DNA of 64,000 nt from Bacteroides faecalis. GTDB taxonomy: Bacteria; Bacteroidota; Bacteroidia; Bacteroidales; Bacteroidaceae. Shown in pieces: positions 26,170 through 34,623 of this stretch; within the stretch, counting starts at the first letter, position 1; each line of letters starts with the position of its first letter. Position numbers and translations under genes: made by a program. The notes beneath the pieces are model-generated. The model was not told the DNA's origin and made no database searches. It saw nothing but the letters and a program-made list of their open reading frames with translations. Location of the stretch: the NCBI RefSeq assembly GCF_003865075.1, contig NZ_BHWB01000005.1, positions 248,001 through 312,000 of the forward strand. Direction: 5' to 3'.

Positions 26170-26735
26170 AAACGTTTTTATTTTACAGATTTCTATTCTT
26201 TTATAAACTTATCAATCGAAAATCGAATGTACAAAAGTAATCATTTTATTGATTTTTTCCTCTATCTTCCGTATGTAAAAAAAATATCAGCATACTCTAT
26301 ATTCCAAACCGCCTATAGTATATCAATCCAGAAAGATACCACATATTCACCGGACATAAAACGACCAAACAATACCTGCTCCCAAAAACATTCGGAAGAG
26401 AGAATTAGAACTATAAAAACTCCACTATCAAGTCAAAAGATTCTTTGATTTCAGTTCTTTTCTAAATAAAACACGAAAACTTTCGTGTAATTATAGGATT
26501 TTGAAATATAATCCGTATATTTGCTCGATAAGCAATTGGGTTTATTCTGATTCTTCTTTGTTTGTGTTTGACTCCGTACTGTCTGCAGTGGACTTTTTCA
26601 TTTTCAAGATCGATCTCAATTATTAGTCCATTTTGTCTAGAGAATATCCATTTTGAACTTTGATTATTTAGCATTGAAAGATTGATGATGACATCAATGG
26701 TAAAATGCAAAAAGTAATTACATAAACAATTATAT
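26170..26735. other. long intergenic region, likely 5' leader of the cold-shock operon
   Basis: This 566-base A/T-rich gap has no convincing gene. A hairpin (ACACGAAA/TTTCGTGT, about 26470-26487) and a TATATTTG -7 box at 26516-26523 (no clear -33) point to a leader of about 200 bases in front of the cold-shock protein, a common layout for cold-shock genes. Confidence 0.5.
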
Positions 26736-27188
26736 ATGGTAAAAAAAGAAACATCAACTAAAAGAGATCGAGAAAAAGTAAAACAAACTAAGAAAGAAGA
26801 AAAACAAAAAAGAAAAGAAGAACGCCTGAATAATGGGAGCCGCAGCTTTGAAGAAATGCTTGCATATGTGGATGAAAATGGAGTACTTCATTCTACACCA
26901 CAGGAAAAACCCAGAACGGAAATTGATGCCAGTGAGATTGCAGTCTCAGTTTCCAAGCAGGAAGAAATGGAAGATCCGCTTCCTCTTAACGGACGAATAG
27001 AACATTTCAATAAATCCAAAGGTTATGGCTTTGTGAAGGATGCAGAAAATGATGAGAAATATTTTTTCCACATTACTTCGGCTCCGGATGACATTACGGA
27101 AGGAGATATAGTAACATTTGAAATAGAACGTGGTACGCGGGGAATGAACGCCGTGCGCATCTCAATTATTAACAAAGTAAATAAATAG
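26736..27188 (+). CDS. cold-shock domain protein with charged N-terminus
   Basis: A 150-residue nucleic-acid-binding protein. The first 40 residues are a Lys/Glu-rich helix (KRDREKVKQTKKEEKQKRKEE); the C-terminal cold-shock domain starts near residue 86 with GRIEHFNKSKGYGFVKD and YFFHI, the RNP1 and RNP2 motifs. It probably binds RNA and acts as a chaperone. It is followed seven bases later by the RRM gene, so the two likely make one transcript. Confidence 0.87.
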   Translation: MVKKETSTKRDREKVKQTKKEEKQKRKEERLNNGSRSFEEMLAYVDENGVLHSTPQEKPRTEIDASEIAVSVSKQEEMEDPLPLNGRIEHFNKSKGYGFVKDAENDEKYFFHITSAPDDITEGDIVTFEIERGTRGMNAVRISIINKVNK

Positions 27189-27194
27189 TAAAAA

Positions 27195-27566
27195 ATGAAC
27201 ATTTATGTTGCAAATTTAAGCTGGGGTACAACATCTGACAGCTTGCAGGAATTATTCTCACAGTTTGGCGAAGTAATAGCAACCAACATCATCACTGACA
27301 GAGAAACGGGGCGTTCACGCGGATTCGGTTTTGTTGATATGCCGAATGATGAAGAAGGTCAAAAGGCTATTAACGAACTGAATGAGACTGAATTTGAAGG
27401 TAAAAACATTGCAGTAAGCGTAGCACGTCCAAGAACTGAAAGACCTTCAGGTGGTCGTGGTGGTTACGGTGGTGGTAATCGTGGTGGCGGCTACGGCGGT
27501 GAAAATCGCGGTGGTGGTTACGGTGGTGGAAACCGTGGAGGCGGTTATGGCGGTGGAAGATATTAA
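27195..27566 (+). CDS. RRM RNA-binding protein with Gly-rich tail
   Basis: A 123-residue RNA-binding protein, the type studied as Rbp in Bacteroides. One RRM domain occupies residues 1-78: RNP2 is IYVANL and RNP1 is RGFGFVDM. The tail is Gly/Arg/Tyr-rich, made of three nine-residue repeats (GGxNRGGGY, residues about 92-118). It likely controls mRNA fate or stability. It is cotranscribed with the cold-shock gene and ends in a strong terminator (27599-27630). Confidence 0.9.
   Translation: MNIYVANLSWGTTSDSLQELFSQFGEVIATNIITDRETGRSRGFGFVDMPNDEEGQKAINELNETEFEGKNIAVSVARPRTERPSGGRGGYGGGNRGGGYGGENRGGGYGGGNRGGGYGGGRY
27468..27548 (+). repeat. three 27-bp coding repeats of the Gly-rich tail
   Basis: Each unit encodes GG(G/E)NRGGGY. 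Unit number may vary by slippage between strains. Confidence 0.7.
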
Positions 27567-27598
27567 TTCCCTGATTATATAAAAAGCTATCATAATAG

Positions 27599-27630
27599 AG
27601 GATGCGCCCAATTTTGACGCATCCTTTTTT
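27599..27630 (+). terminator. terminator of the RNA-binding protein operon
   Basis: AGGATGCG pairs with CGCATCCT across an 11-base loop and a run of T follows. Confidence 0.85.
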
Positions 27631-27673
27631 ATGATACTTACTCACTATTACAGCCCTAACTATGCTCTCATAG

Positions 27674-27958
27674 TCACTTGATATCATCATGTAGATGGTC
27701 ATATTTCTTCCTATATCGGATATAGCGTAATGTCCATTCACGCCTTTTCTCCATAAACTCTTCTTCTGTAAGAAGTTCATAATAATAGCTTAAAATGCGC
27801 TCGTAAAAGCTCAAGCATTTATCATCTTTTTTTAACTTTCCGTAAGTCTCCTTACCCATGTTTATTTGGTGGCACATCTCTATGATTTTCACGTGCTCAA
27901 GCTTAAGCAATTCTTCAATAAAAAGCCCAAAGACATAATGATGAAATTCTTTTTTCAT
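27674..27958 (-). CDS. small helical protein of unknown function
   Basis: A 94-residue protein starting MKKEFHHYVFGLFIEELLKL. It is highly charged, aromatic (many Tyr), and predicted all-helical, with no signal peptide. I do not recognise a family. It may be accessory because it borders the decayed cassette at 28237-28910. It converges with the RNA-binding operon. Confidence 0.6.
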   Translation of the reverse strand: MKKEFHHYVFGLFIEELLKLEHVKIIEMCHQINMGKETYGKLKKDDKCLSFYERILSYYYELLTEEEFMEKRREWTLRYIRYRKKYDHLHDDIK

Positions 27959-28236
27959 TTCTTTCTAATTTAATTATTAAAATAATGTGATTAAACACTA
28001 AATATTTTCACAATAGTCCGGACATATCCGAACTGTATTTCTTTGGTTTACCCTAACTTCACAGAGTGTTTCTTGAAAGACGAAAATATTCGTACTCTAC
28101 AACATTAGTGATTAATTTTATTTCATTATTATATTTATACAAAAAAATGATCAATATTGAATCCTTACTCTGCCTGATCGAGATAACTAAAATGATTAGT
28201 AAGCTCTACTGGAAAAAAATTATGAATAGTCTGATG

Positions 28237-28251
28237 GGTACAGTAGGTACA
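28237..28251. repeat. left arm of a 15-bp perfect inverted repeat
   Basis: GGTACAGTAGGTACA; its exact reverse complement occurs at 28617-28631. Confidence 0.8.
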
Positions 28252-28436
28252 GAAGATATCCCCCATCAATTCACACACACATGCATATGCGTACATTATA
28301 ATGCGAAAAATGAAAATACAAAAACACTTCAAAACAGAATGTTTCTCATGTCAGGCAACAATACCCATACAGAAATTCAGCAAAACTCCATGAATATTAA
28401 TAAACCCATCCCCACTGCAATGCCTCCCTCGAAACG

Positions 28437-28613
28437 ATGGATATCGAATTTATCATCAACATACAAGTGTTGGAACAAGATGAGGATATGGAGGTTAAAC
28501 TTAATACCTCCCTCAACAGGCTAGAGCATCTGATAAAGCACAGGGCCATTACCAATGTAGACGGCAAGGGAACTTACGCGTACGTATGTGTGTGTGTGAG
28601 GAAGGTCAGGTAA
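28437..28613 (+). CDS. possible 58-residue small protein
   Basis: Frame starts MDIEFIINIQVLEQDEDMEVKL and ends VRKVR, too short for a standard length cutoff. It has mixed charged and hydrophobic residues with a pattern like two amphipathic helices and a strand. It lies between the two arms of the 15-bp inverted repeat. I have no family assignment; it may be residual coding sequence of the decayed cassette. Confidence 0.4.
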   Translation: MDIEFIINIQVLEQDEDMEVKLNTSLNRLEHLIKHRAITNVDGKGTYAYVCVCVRKVR

Positions 28614-28616
28614 AAG

Positions 28617-28631
28617 TGTACCTACTGTACC
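28617..28631. repeat. right arm of the 15-bp inverted repeat
   Basis: TGTACCTACTGTACC, exact reverse complement of 28237-28251. Confidence 0.8.
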
Positions 28632-28725
28632 TGTTTACCCATAAAACCACCCACCGCTTTGTAGGAGTTAAAGCATAGCTTTACGGTATCTATAGCTATG
28701 CTTTAGCCTACGTAAAGCAATGGCC

Positions 28726-28910
28726 TTACAGTTCACCCAAGGCATCTACAATTACCCTTACTTCCAACGGTGTATAAGATCGGCGTTGTAGCTGATAGCC
28801 TAAGCAGCAGATCACAACTGAACATAACTGACATTCGCAGGATTTATAAAACATTATCAGCTGTAAGGGCTGCTGGAAGAAAGAAATTCGATAAGAACAT
28901 CTCAAAATAT
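28726..28910 (-). pseudogene. decayed DUF4248 gene
   Basis: The minus strand encodes the C-terminal end of a DUF4248 protein in one frame (GYQLQRRSYTPLEVRVIVDALGEL) and the preceding part in another frame (LPAALTADNVL, then a stop at 28844-28846). A frameshift and a stop thus break it. DUF4248 genes usually sit in Bacteroides accessory cassettes beside a VirE/primase gene or HU-like gene. Confidence 0.6.
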
Positions 28911-29041
28911 AAATAAAGGAAAAAAGAATTGATACAATTAACCCGGATACCCCAAAAAACTTCATGAATGATATATGTATATCATCCATGAAGAATTTAC
29001 CATCTCTTTATAAAGATTTTGAATGTATCATTCCCAATCAC

Positions 29042-31444
29042 CTACGATTTATTTTGCAAATTACCTTTGATAATTTGTATCATATGTTTATAAGCCATAT
29101 TTTGATTTGCCAACATATTGAATTTTTCCAATGATTGGTTATAAGCTTCAAAGGCCTTTTGTGTTTGTTTAATATCCATATAAAGTTTACCCAAATAAAA
29201 ATAAAGATATGCGATCTTTGCTGTGTAAGCAGTATAACATTTATCAGAATCTCTCAAAATTTCTGTTTCTATATCAAAATAACTTCTCAGAGTGTATTCA
29301 TACATCTTAATAGCGGATGATATACGCTCATTATATTTTTCTTTAGCAGCATTAATAGAATCCTCCGACAGTGGAGATACTGTTTCCATTTTTTCTGCTA
29401 TTTTCTCTGCTTGATACCAATATAATTTCCCAAGTGTCAAGTAAGTATTTGCCAATTCCGGCAAATAAATTTCCGGTTTTCTATCTGCCAATCCTTTTCT
29501 GATTTCCAGAGATTCTAATAATAGAGACTCACTATCCGTCCATCCATTTTCAGCACATAAATCACCCAGATTATACAAACATTGAGCAATATTGGAAGTA
29601 TATTTGCCGGCATTCAACTCTTCAAGTTCTCGATAAACCCTTAACGCATAATAAATAAAGACACGTGCCCTGCGATGCTTACGAGTATCATTTTTATAAA
29701 AGCACCCAAGATTCATCCACGCCATTGCAATATCAGCCTTATATCTTTTTCGCTTGTCTTCACACAAGCTTTCATATTTATCCCTTATTTCTTGATTCAG
29801 CTTTTCACCTTCTTCTTTTTTATTATTTTGATAATATAGAACACTCAAATTACTCTTAACAAGAAAAATATAATGATCATAATCACTTTCGGGATAATGA
29901 TTGGACAACACTGTATAAAGTAAAAGAGCTTTTTGATAACTGGCTTCCGCATCTTGATATTGCCCTGATCGATTATATAAATTACCCACAAGATTAAAGC
30001 TTCTGGCAATAAGAGATAAGTTTGGGGATGGAGGAAGTAAATTGATAAAATCCAAATGAAAAGTCTGCAAATATTTATTTTCCGGTAAAGACAAATAAAG
30101 CTCAATAGCTTCGTTATAGAAATCCAACGCTTTTTCAAAACGATTGTTCTTATCAAGAAAACGTGCATACTTATAAATAAGATATGCACTCTCTTCTCCT
30201 GAAAGACATCCTTTTGCTACTTGAATAGCACGTTCTCTTATTATACAAGCTTCTCTGAAACGATTTGGATTGGAACGGTCAATCAGACGGCTTTTAGCGC
30301 ATAGCAGTAACTCTTCCACATTGTTCTTCAATAAATTCCGGGCATCTTCCAATACTAATTTCGCTTGCTTGTACTTATCAAGATGATGATCTCCCTCTTT
30401 ATTTATATCATCTACATTCAATATCCGAGCCACCTCTTTATCATCCCCATGTTCCAAAAGAAAAGCTACTTTTTGTAATCTCAGACTTGAAGTTTCCGCA
30501 GATAATTTGTTCAGTTGATACACAATATTCAACAGCAACTTATTCTGTTGCTCCAAATCCTCCTGAGCCTGATTAATTTGATTCAATAAATGTTTTTGTT
30601 TTTGCTGTTTCTCTGTCAGCCTCAGGGTTAGCATCTCTATATAATCTTTCGCATCTTCCCACTCTTCTTTAAAATCATCTTTGGGAGATCCGGGATGCTC
30701 AATACTTTCATATTTACTGAGCCTCGTAACTTTCTCTTCTATCTTATTTTGCAATTCCAGAATCTCATTATTAACTTTGGACAGAGATTCACGACATTCA
30801 CTTTGGATTTTCTTGAGTTTGATAACCTCACTATTGTTGGCAGAAAAAGACAGATGTTCTACATCTCCGATACAAGTATTGCCCAACATGATACTGGACT
30901 CTCTTATCTCCATATCACTTGTACCGTCCAGATATGGCAATAGTCTATTCCCTTCCTTATTCTGAAGTGCTTTAAGTAATCTCTGTGCACTCATATTAAC
31001 ATCCAAGCACAGTTGTGATGAATGATTATATGCGGGAGGAATATAATAGTTATATCTTTTACCTATAATAGCCTTCAATTTACGAAGTCTTCTTTCTTCC
31101 TCTTCCCCTTCATTTAAGCTTTTCTGAAAAACATAAATGTTAGGGAATCCTTGTTTTTGTTGTGTTTTTCGAGCTTCATAAAGTTCTTCAATCGTATAAC
31201 GACCTGCCTTACGATGAAATAATGCTATAAACAATTGACTTGTTTTTACTTTCTCGTCATATCTATCCTGTGATGGAATTCCATTATACCCATTATCAAA
31301 ATGTTCCCAGATTTCTAATTTGAATATGATTTTTCCATCATAGACATCATTCAATCTTTGAATTAATAGAGTGACCGCCTCACGATCTTGTTTTAGTTCT
31401 TCACTGGAAGCCAAAAATACCCGAACAATAAATGGAGCTGACAT
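29042..31444 (-). CDS. DUF4062/TIR-like N-terminus, coiled coil and TPR protein
   Basis: An 800-residue soluble protein with three parts. Residues 1-165: a TIR- or DUF4062-like Rossmann module with RVFLASSEELKQDREAV as first strand, LEIWEHFDN as the second, SQLFIALFHRKAGRYTIEELYEARK as the third strand and helix (candidate catalytic Glu at about 86-87), and PNIYVFQK. Residues about 205-330: a long coiled coil (KLKKIQSECRESL...). Residues about 380-790: helical repeats with TPR signatures such as AYLIYKYARFLDKNNRFEKALDFYNEAIELY. No NACHT, NB-ARC or AAA ATPase is present, nor a signal peptide. This layout suggests an effector plus sensor protein of the signalling or immunity kind; NADase or nuclease activity is inference. 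It has its own promoter and sits beside a decayed mobile cassette. Confidence 0.75.
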   Translation of the reverse strand: MSAPFIVRVFLASSEELKQDREAVTLLIQRLNDVYDGKIIFKLEIWEHFDNGYNGIPSQDRYDEKVKTSQLFIALFHRKAGRYTIEELYEARKTQQKQGFPNIYVFQKSLNEGEEEERRLRKLKAIIGKRYNYYIPPAYNHSSQLCLDVNMSAQRLLKALQNKEGNRLLPYLDGTSDMEIRESSIMLGNTCIGDVEHLSFSANNSEVIKLKKIQSECRESLSKVNNEILELQNKIEEKVTRLSKYESIEHPGSPKDDFKEEWEDAKDYIEMLTLRLTEKQQKQKHLLNQINQAQEDLEQQNKLLLNIVYQLNKLSAETSSLRLQKVAFLLEHGDDKEVARILNVDDINKEGDHHLDKYKQAKLVLEDARNLLKNNVEELLLCAKSRLIDRSNPNRFREACIIRERAIQVAKGCLSGEESAYLIYKYARFLDKNNRFEKALDFYNEAIELYLSLPENKYLQTFHLDFINLLPPSPNLSLIARSFNLVGNLYNRSGQYQDAEASYQKALLLYTVLSNHYPESDYDHYIFLVKSNLSVLYYQNNKKEEGEKLNQEIRDKYESLCEDKRKRYKADIAMAWMNLGCFYKNDTRKHRRARVFIYYALRVYRELEELNAGKYTSNIAQCLYNLGDLCAENGWTDSESLLLESLEIRKGLADRKPEIYLPELANTYLTLGKLYWYQAEKIAEKMETVSPLSEDSINAAKEKYNERISSAIKMYEYTLRSYFDIETEILRDSDKCYTAYTAKIAYLYFYLGKLYMDIKQTQKAFEAYNQSLEKFNMLANQNMAYKHMIQIIKGNLQNKS

Positions 31445-31758
31445 AAGGATTCTTTTATTTCTTTGTTATTCACCATAGCATTAGGATAATGTCGAAACAT
31501 ACCATGACTGGACAGGTTAAATCTCACACTAATCCCCAATAACTTACGACAATGTCCAAAAATACAAAGTTTTTTCTATTAGGACAACTTATAAAAGTAA
31601 AAATCATCAAGGAAGAAGAATCAGAAGTTTATGGATATGGCTAATCAACAAAGAAAAAACAAGTATTTTGGTCTATTTTTATCTTTAAATGAACGAAAAT
31701 TTTCCTTTTCAAGACTCCATCTTTCCTACCTTTGCAGGAAACTTAAACACATAAAACA
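31445..31758. other. divergent intergenic region
   Basis: 314 bases holding the minus-strand promoter at 31557-31587 and the plus-strand -7 box TACCTTTG at 31727-31734 for the acyltransferase. No gene is seen. Confidence 0.65.
31557..31587 (-). promoter_or_regulatory. promoter of the DUF4062/TPR gene
   Basis: Minus strand: TTG (31585-31587), 20 bases, TATTTTTG (31557-31564). The leader is about 105 bases. Confidence 0.65.
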
Positions 31759-32928
31759 ATGACTCAAAACGCTATTACCGAAAATCGGTTGGTTTGGCTG
31801 GACGTTATCCGTTGCATAGCCATGATGATGGTAATCGGTGTACACTGCATCGATCCTTTTTACATTTCTCCCACAATGAGGGTGATACCGGAATATACTC
31901 ATTGGGCTGCTATTTACGGCTCATTACTCCGTCCATCCGTTCCACTATTTGTAATGATGACCGGATTGCTCTTGCTTCCTATTAAGCAACAACCATTAGG
32001 AAATTTCTACAAGAAACGTATTTACCGTGTATTGTTTCCTTTCCTCCTCTGGTCAGTCTTGTATAGTATGTTCCCCTGGTTTACAGGTCTTCTTGGATTG
32101 CCGAAAGAAATCATCGGAGATTTCTTTTGCTACACACAAGGACATGAATCACAAAGTCTTATGGATTCTCTGAAAGACGTGGCAATGATTCCATTCAACT
32201 TCAGCCATAAGGAAAATCACATGTGGTATATTTATCTGCTTATCGGATTGTATCTTTATATGCCTTTCTTCTCCGGTTGGATAGAAAAGGCAAGCAATAA
32301 AACCAAACAAACATTCCTGTTTATTTGGATTATCTCTCTTTTTATCCCTTATATACGTGAATATGTAGCTAATTTCCTTTTCGACCGGAACGGTTATGTA
32401 TTTGGAACTGATACTTGGAATGAATTCAGTATGTTCTATTATTTTGCCGGATTCAATGGCTATCTGTTATTGGGACATTATGTAAAACAAGGAAACAATT
32501 GGAGTGTACTAAAAACATTTCTCATCTGCGCAATCATGTTTGCCATCGGTTATTATGTCACTTATACGGGCTTTAGCACAACTGCTGCCAATCCGAATGC
32601 TACCGAAACGGAGATGGAACTTTACTTCACTTTCTGTAGCCCGAATGTACTATTAATGACTCTGGCAGTATTCCTCATATTACAAAAAGTAGTAATCAAT
32701 ACGCCAATTGTAGTAAAAGCACTGGCCAATATGACTAAATGTGGCTTTGGTATATATATGGTACACTATTTTGTAGTAGGTCCATTCTTCTTACTGATAG
32801 GTCCTTCTGCAATACCTATTCCACTGCAAGTACCTTTGATGGCTGTATGTATCTTCATTTGCAGTTGGGCATTCACAGCACTTATGTATAAGTTAATGCC
32901 TAAGAAGGCACACTATATTATGGGATAA
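31759..32928 (+). CDS. acyltransferase family 3 membrane protein (OafA/WecH-like)
   Basis: A 389-residue inner-membrane protein with about ten hydrophobic segments. The N-terminal WLDVIRCIAMMMVIGVHC motif (catalytic-type His near residue 35), RPSVPLFVMMTGLLL and FYKKRIYRVLFPFLLWS are signatures of acyltransferase_3 enzymes, which O- or N-acylate surface sugars using acyl-CoA from the cytosol. The substrate is unknown. It is followed by a 16-bp inverted repeat and the beta-propeller lipoprotein. Confidence 0.85.
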   Translation: MTQNAITENRLVWLDVIRCIAMMMVIGVHCIDPFYISPTMRVIPEYTHWAAIYGSLLRPSVPLFVMMTGLLLLPIKQQPLGNFYKKRIYRVLFPFLLWSVLYSMFPWFTGLLGLPKEIIGDFFCYTQGHESQSLMDSLKDVAMIPFNFSHKENHMWYIYLLIGLYLYMPFFSGWIEKASNKTKQTFLFIWIISLFIPYIREYVANFLFDRNGYVFGTDTWNEFSMFYYFAGFNGYLLLGHYVKQGNNWSVLKTFLICAIMFAIGYYVTYTGFSTTAANPNATETEMELYFTFCSPNVLLMTLAVFLILQKVVINTPIVVKALANMTKCGFGIYMVHYFVVGPFFLLIGPSAIPIPLQVPLMAVCIFICSWAFTALMYKLMPKKAHYIMG

Positions 32929-32940
32929 GCATATAATAAT

Positions 32941-32976
32941 GTGAATTCTAAGACTTAAACAAGTCTTAGAATTCAC
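32941..32976 (+). promoter_or_regulatory. perfect 16-bp inverted repeat before the beta-propeller gene
   Basis: GTGAATTCTAAGACTT, loop AAAC, then its exact reverse complement. It starts 13 bases after the acyltransferase stop and ends ten bases before the next frame's ATG. No T run follows, so it is not a simple terminator; it might act as an attenuator, RNA-stabilising stem or protein site. Confidence 0.7.
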
Positions 32977-33004
32977 ATTAAGTTAAATGAAAAACACGCA
33001 AATT

Positions 33005-34240
33005 ATGAAGAAGTTTTGGATGTATGCAGTCTGTACCATCTGTCTGATGGCTGCTTGTACAGAATCTCAGCACTTTACAACTGAAGGTTTATGTCTTGTG
33101 GATGTAGCAAGTGCTATGGAAAACCAGACAGAACTGAAGATATCCGACTTGGGCAATGATGTTTGTTATATCCCTTTGGAAACTACTGATTCTTGTCTGA
33201 TAGGCAATGACCCGAAACTGTTGTTGCTGGACAAACACATCGTTGTCTATACACGTAAAGATTGCTTTCTGTTCAATAAAACTAACGGTAAGTTCATTTC
33301 CAAAGTGGGGTATGGCGGTGATAGCCCTGAAGCCTATTCCGATGCCAAGCCTATCTATAATGATGTGGAAAAGATGTTATGTTTCAAACGCGAACCGAAT
33401 ATCTTTCAGCGTTATGACTTGCAAGGTAAATACCAGGGAAAGATGATGATACCCACTCATCCGGTTGTACCGAATGATTTCATTTTTACAGATTCATTCG
33501 CGATAGGACATTACAATAGCATAGGACAAGAGTTCAGTAGCCGTTCGTTAGTATTCTTCAATACTCGGGGCGAACAGAAAGATACGCTTTCCAGCCTATT
33601 GCCTGTACTTCCTGAGAAACACATTGGCGATGTTAAAAGATTTTCTGTGCGAAAACAGGGATTGACAAACTTCGTTCTAGTAGAGTTCAAAGATGACAGT
33701 TATTCGGCTAATATTACCGATTTGTCTTTCTTATGGAAACAAGGTAGTAAAGTTCGTTTTAAAGAGGCTTTCATCGATACGATTTATACGCTGGAGAGAA
33801 ATCGGCTAGTTCCTGACATTGCATTTTCTACTGGAAAATGGCATTGGGGAGCAGAGGCGCGTACAGATTCTAAAGACAATCACAACCGTCTGCTAATGAC
33901 AACGGTATTTGAGACAAACCTGACTCTTTTCTTCCAATCCGTACGTGAAGTCTATAGCGACCAACCGGAAACCTACAATGGCGTTTATGACCGTAAAGCC
34001 GGTACCACCCGTATGTATCCGGAAAAAGCCGGGTTTATAGACGACCTAAACGGATTCATGGCTTTCTGCCCCCAGACTTATAATTCTCTGGGCGAATATG
34101 GTATGATGAAAAGTTCGAATGAAGTCTTGATATGGTTAGAAGAACATCCGGAGGCGGTCCAAAATAAGAAACTATCTGCATTAAAAAAGTTAAATGAAGA
34201 TTCTAATCCAATGGTGGTGATTACTGTGCCACGAGAATAG
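33005..34240 (+). CDS. 6-bladed beta-propeller (DUF4934-like) lipoprotein
   Basis: A 411-residue exported lipoprotein (CTICLMAACTE lipobox, Cys about 18 from this start). An ATG also occurs six codons upstream at 32987; the inner one gives a cleaner signal peptide (MKKFWMYAV). A block ELKISDLGNDVCYIPLETTDSC near residue 50 is characteristic of the 6-bladed beta-propeller/DUF4934 proteins of Bacteroides, found in surface regulons with SusC/SusD and anti-sigma genes. Its role is unknown. Confidence 0.8.
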   Translation: MKKFWMYAVCTICLMAACTESQHFTTEGLCLVDVASAMENQTELKISDLGNDVCYIPLETTDSCLIGNDPKLLLLDKHIVVYTRKDCFLFNKTNGKFISKVGYGGDSPEAYSDAKPIYNDVEKMLCFKREPNIFQRYDLQGKYQGKMMIPTHPVVPNDFIFTDSFAIGHYNSIGQEFSSRSLVFFNTRGEQKDTLSSLLPVLPEKHIGDVKRFSVRKQGLTNFVLVEFKDDSYSANITDLSFLWKQGSKVRFKEAFIDTIYTLERNRLVPDIAFSTGKWHWGAEARTDSKDNHNRLLMTTVFETNLTLFFQSVREVYSDQPETYNGVYDRKAGTTRMYPEKAGFIDDLNGFMAFCPQTYNSLGEYGMMKSSNEVLIWLEEHPEAVQNKKLSALKKLNEDSNPMVVITVPRE

Positions 34241-34623
34241 TGTGGTGAATATACATAAAACCGTTGCCGGATTTTCGATTATTTGGAGAATGTATGAGAT
34301 GCTTGTAAGTTATATCTATTAGACGGTACCTGAAAAAATAGCATATTCTAAGCCAAAAGCCCTAAATACACTATAACCTTCGTCGCAAGGAAGTGAGAGA
34401 AGTGATAGCAGTACTCATCATGAGACGTATTACTATCGGAAAAATATGGTATTCAATCTCCATCCACAGCTATCAAAAAAATACTTCAAGAAAAAGAAGG
34501 AAGATATGTTATAATAAAGTACCCCTAAAATGAGTTACTCCCTATCAGTCAATCTTTGATTATTAAGGACCTAATTATTATTAGAAGTAGCAAGCATCAA
34601 TAAAACATACGTTTAATATATGA
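34241..34623. other. intergenic region with a coding-like remnant
   Basis: 383 bases between the propeller gene and the cytochrome locus. A short plus-strand stretch near 34436-34525 reads EKYGIQSPSTAIKKILQEKEG and stops at TAA; it has no start and no recognised homology, so it may be a fragment of a lost gene. Otherwise nothing is seen. Confidence 0.5.

Larger units (their letters stand above)
27959..29041. other. accessory-gene scar, mostly non-coding
   Basis: About 1.1 kb between the small gene at 27674 and the 800-residue protein at 29042. It holds the 15-bp inverted repeat, a possible 58-residue gene and the broken DUF4248 gene. Other frames look non-coding. Confidence 0.6.

Noticed and set aside
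26462..26710. 82-codon minus-strand frame in the cold-shock leader
   Set aside because: No start signal, poor composition, and it lies in the likely 5' leader of the next operon.
28066..28524. 152-codon plus-strand frame in the cassette scar
   Set aside because: Low-complexity residues, it crosses the inverted repeat, and it has no domain pattern.
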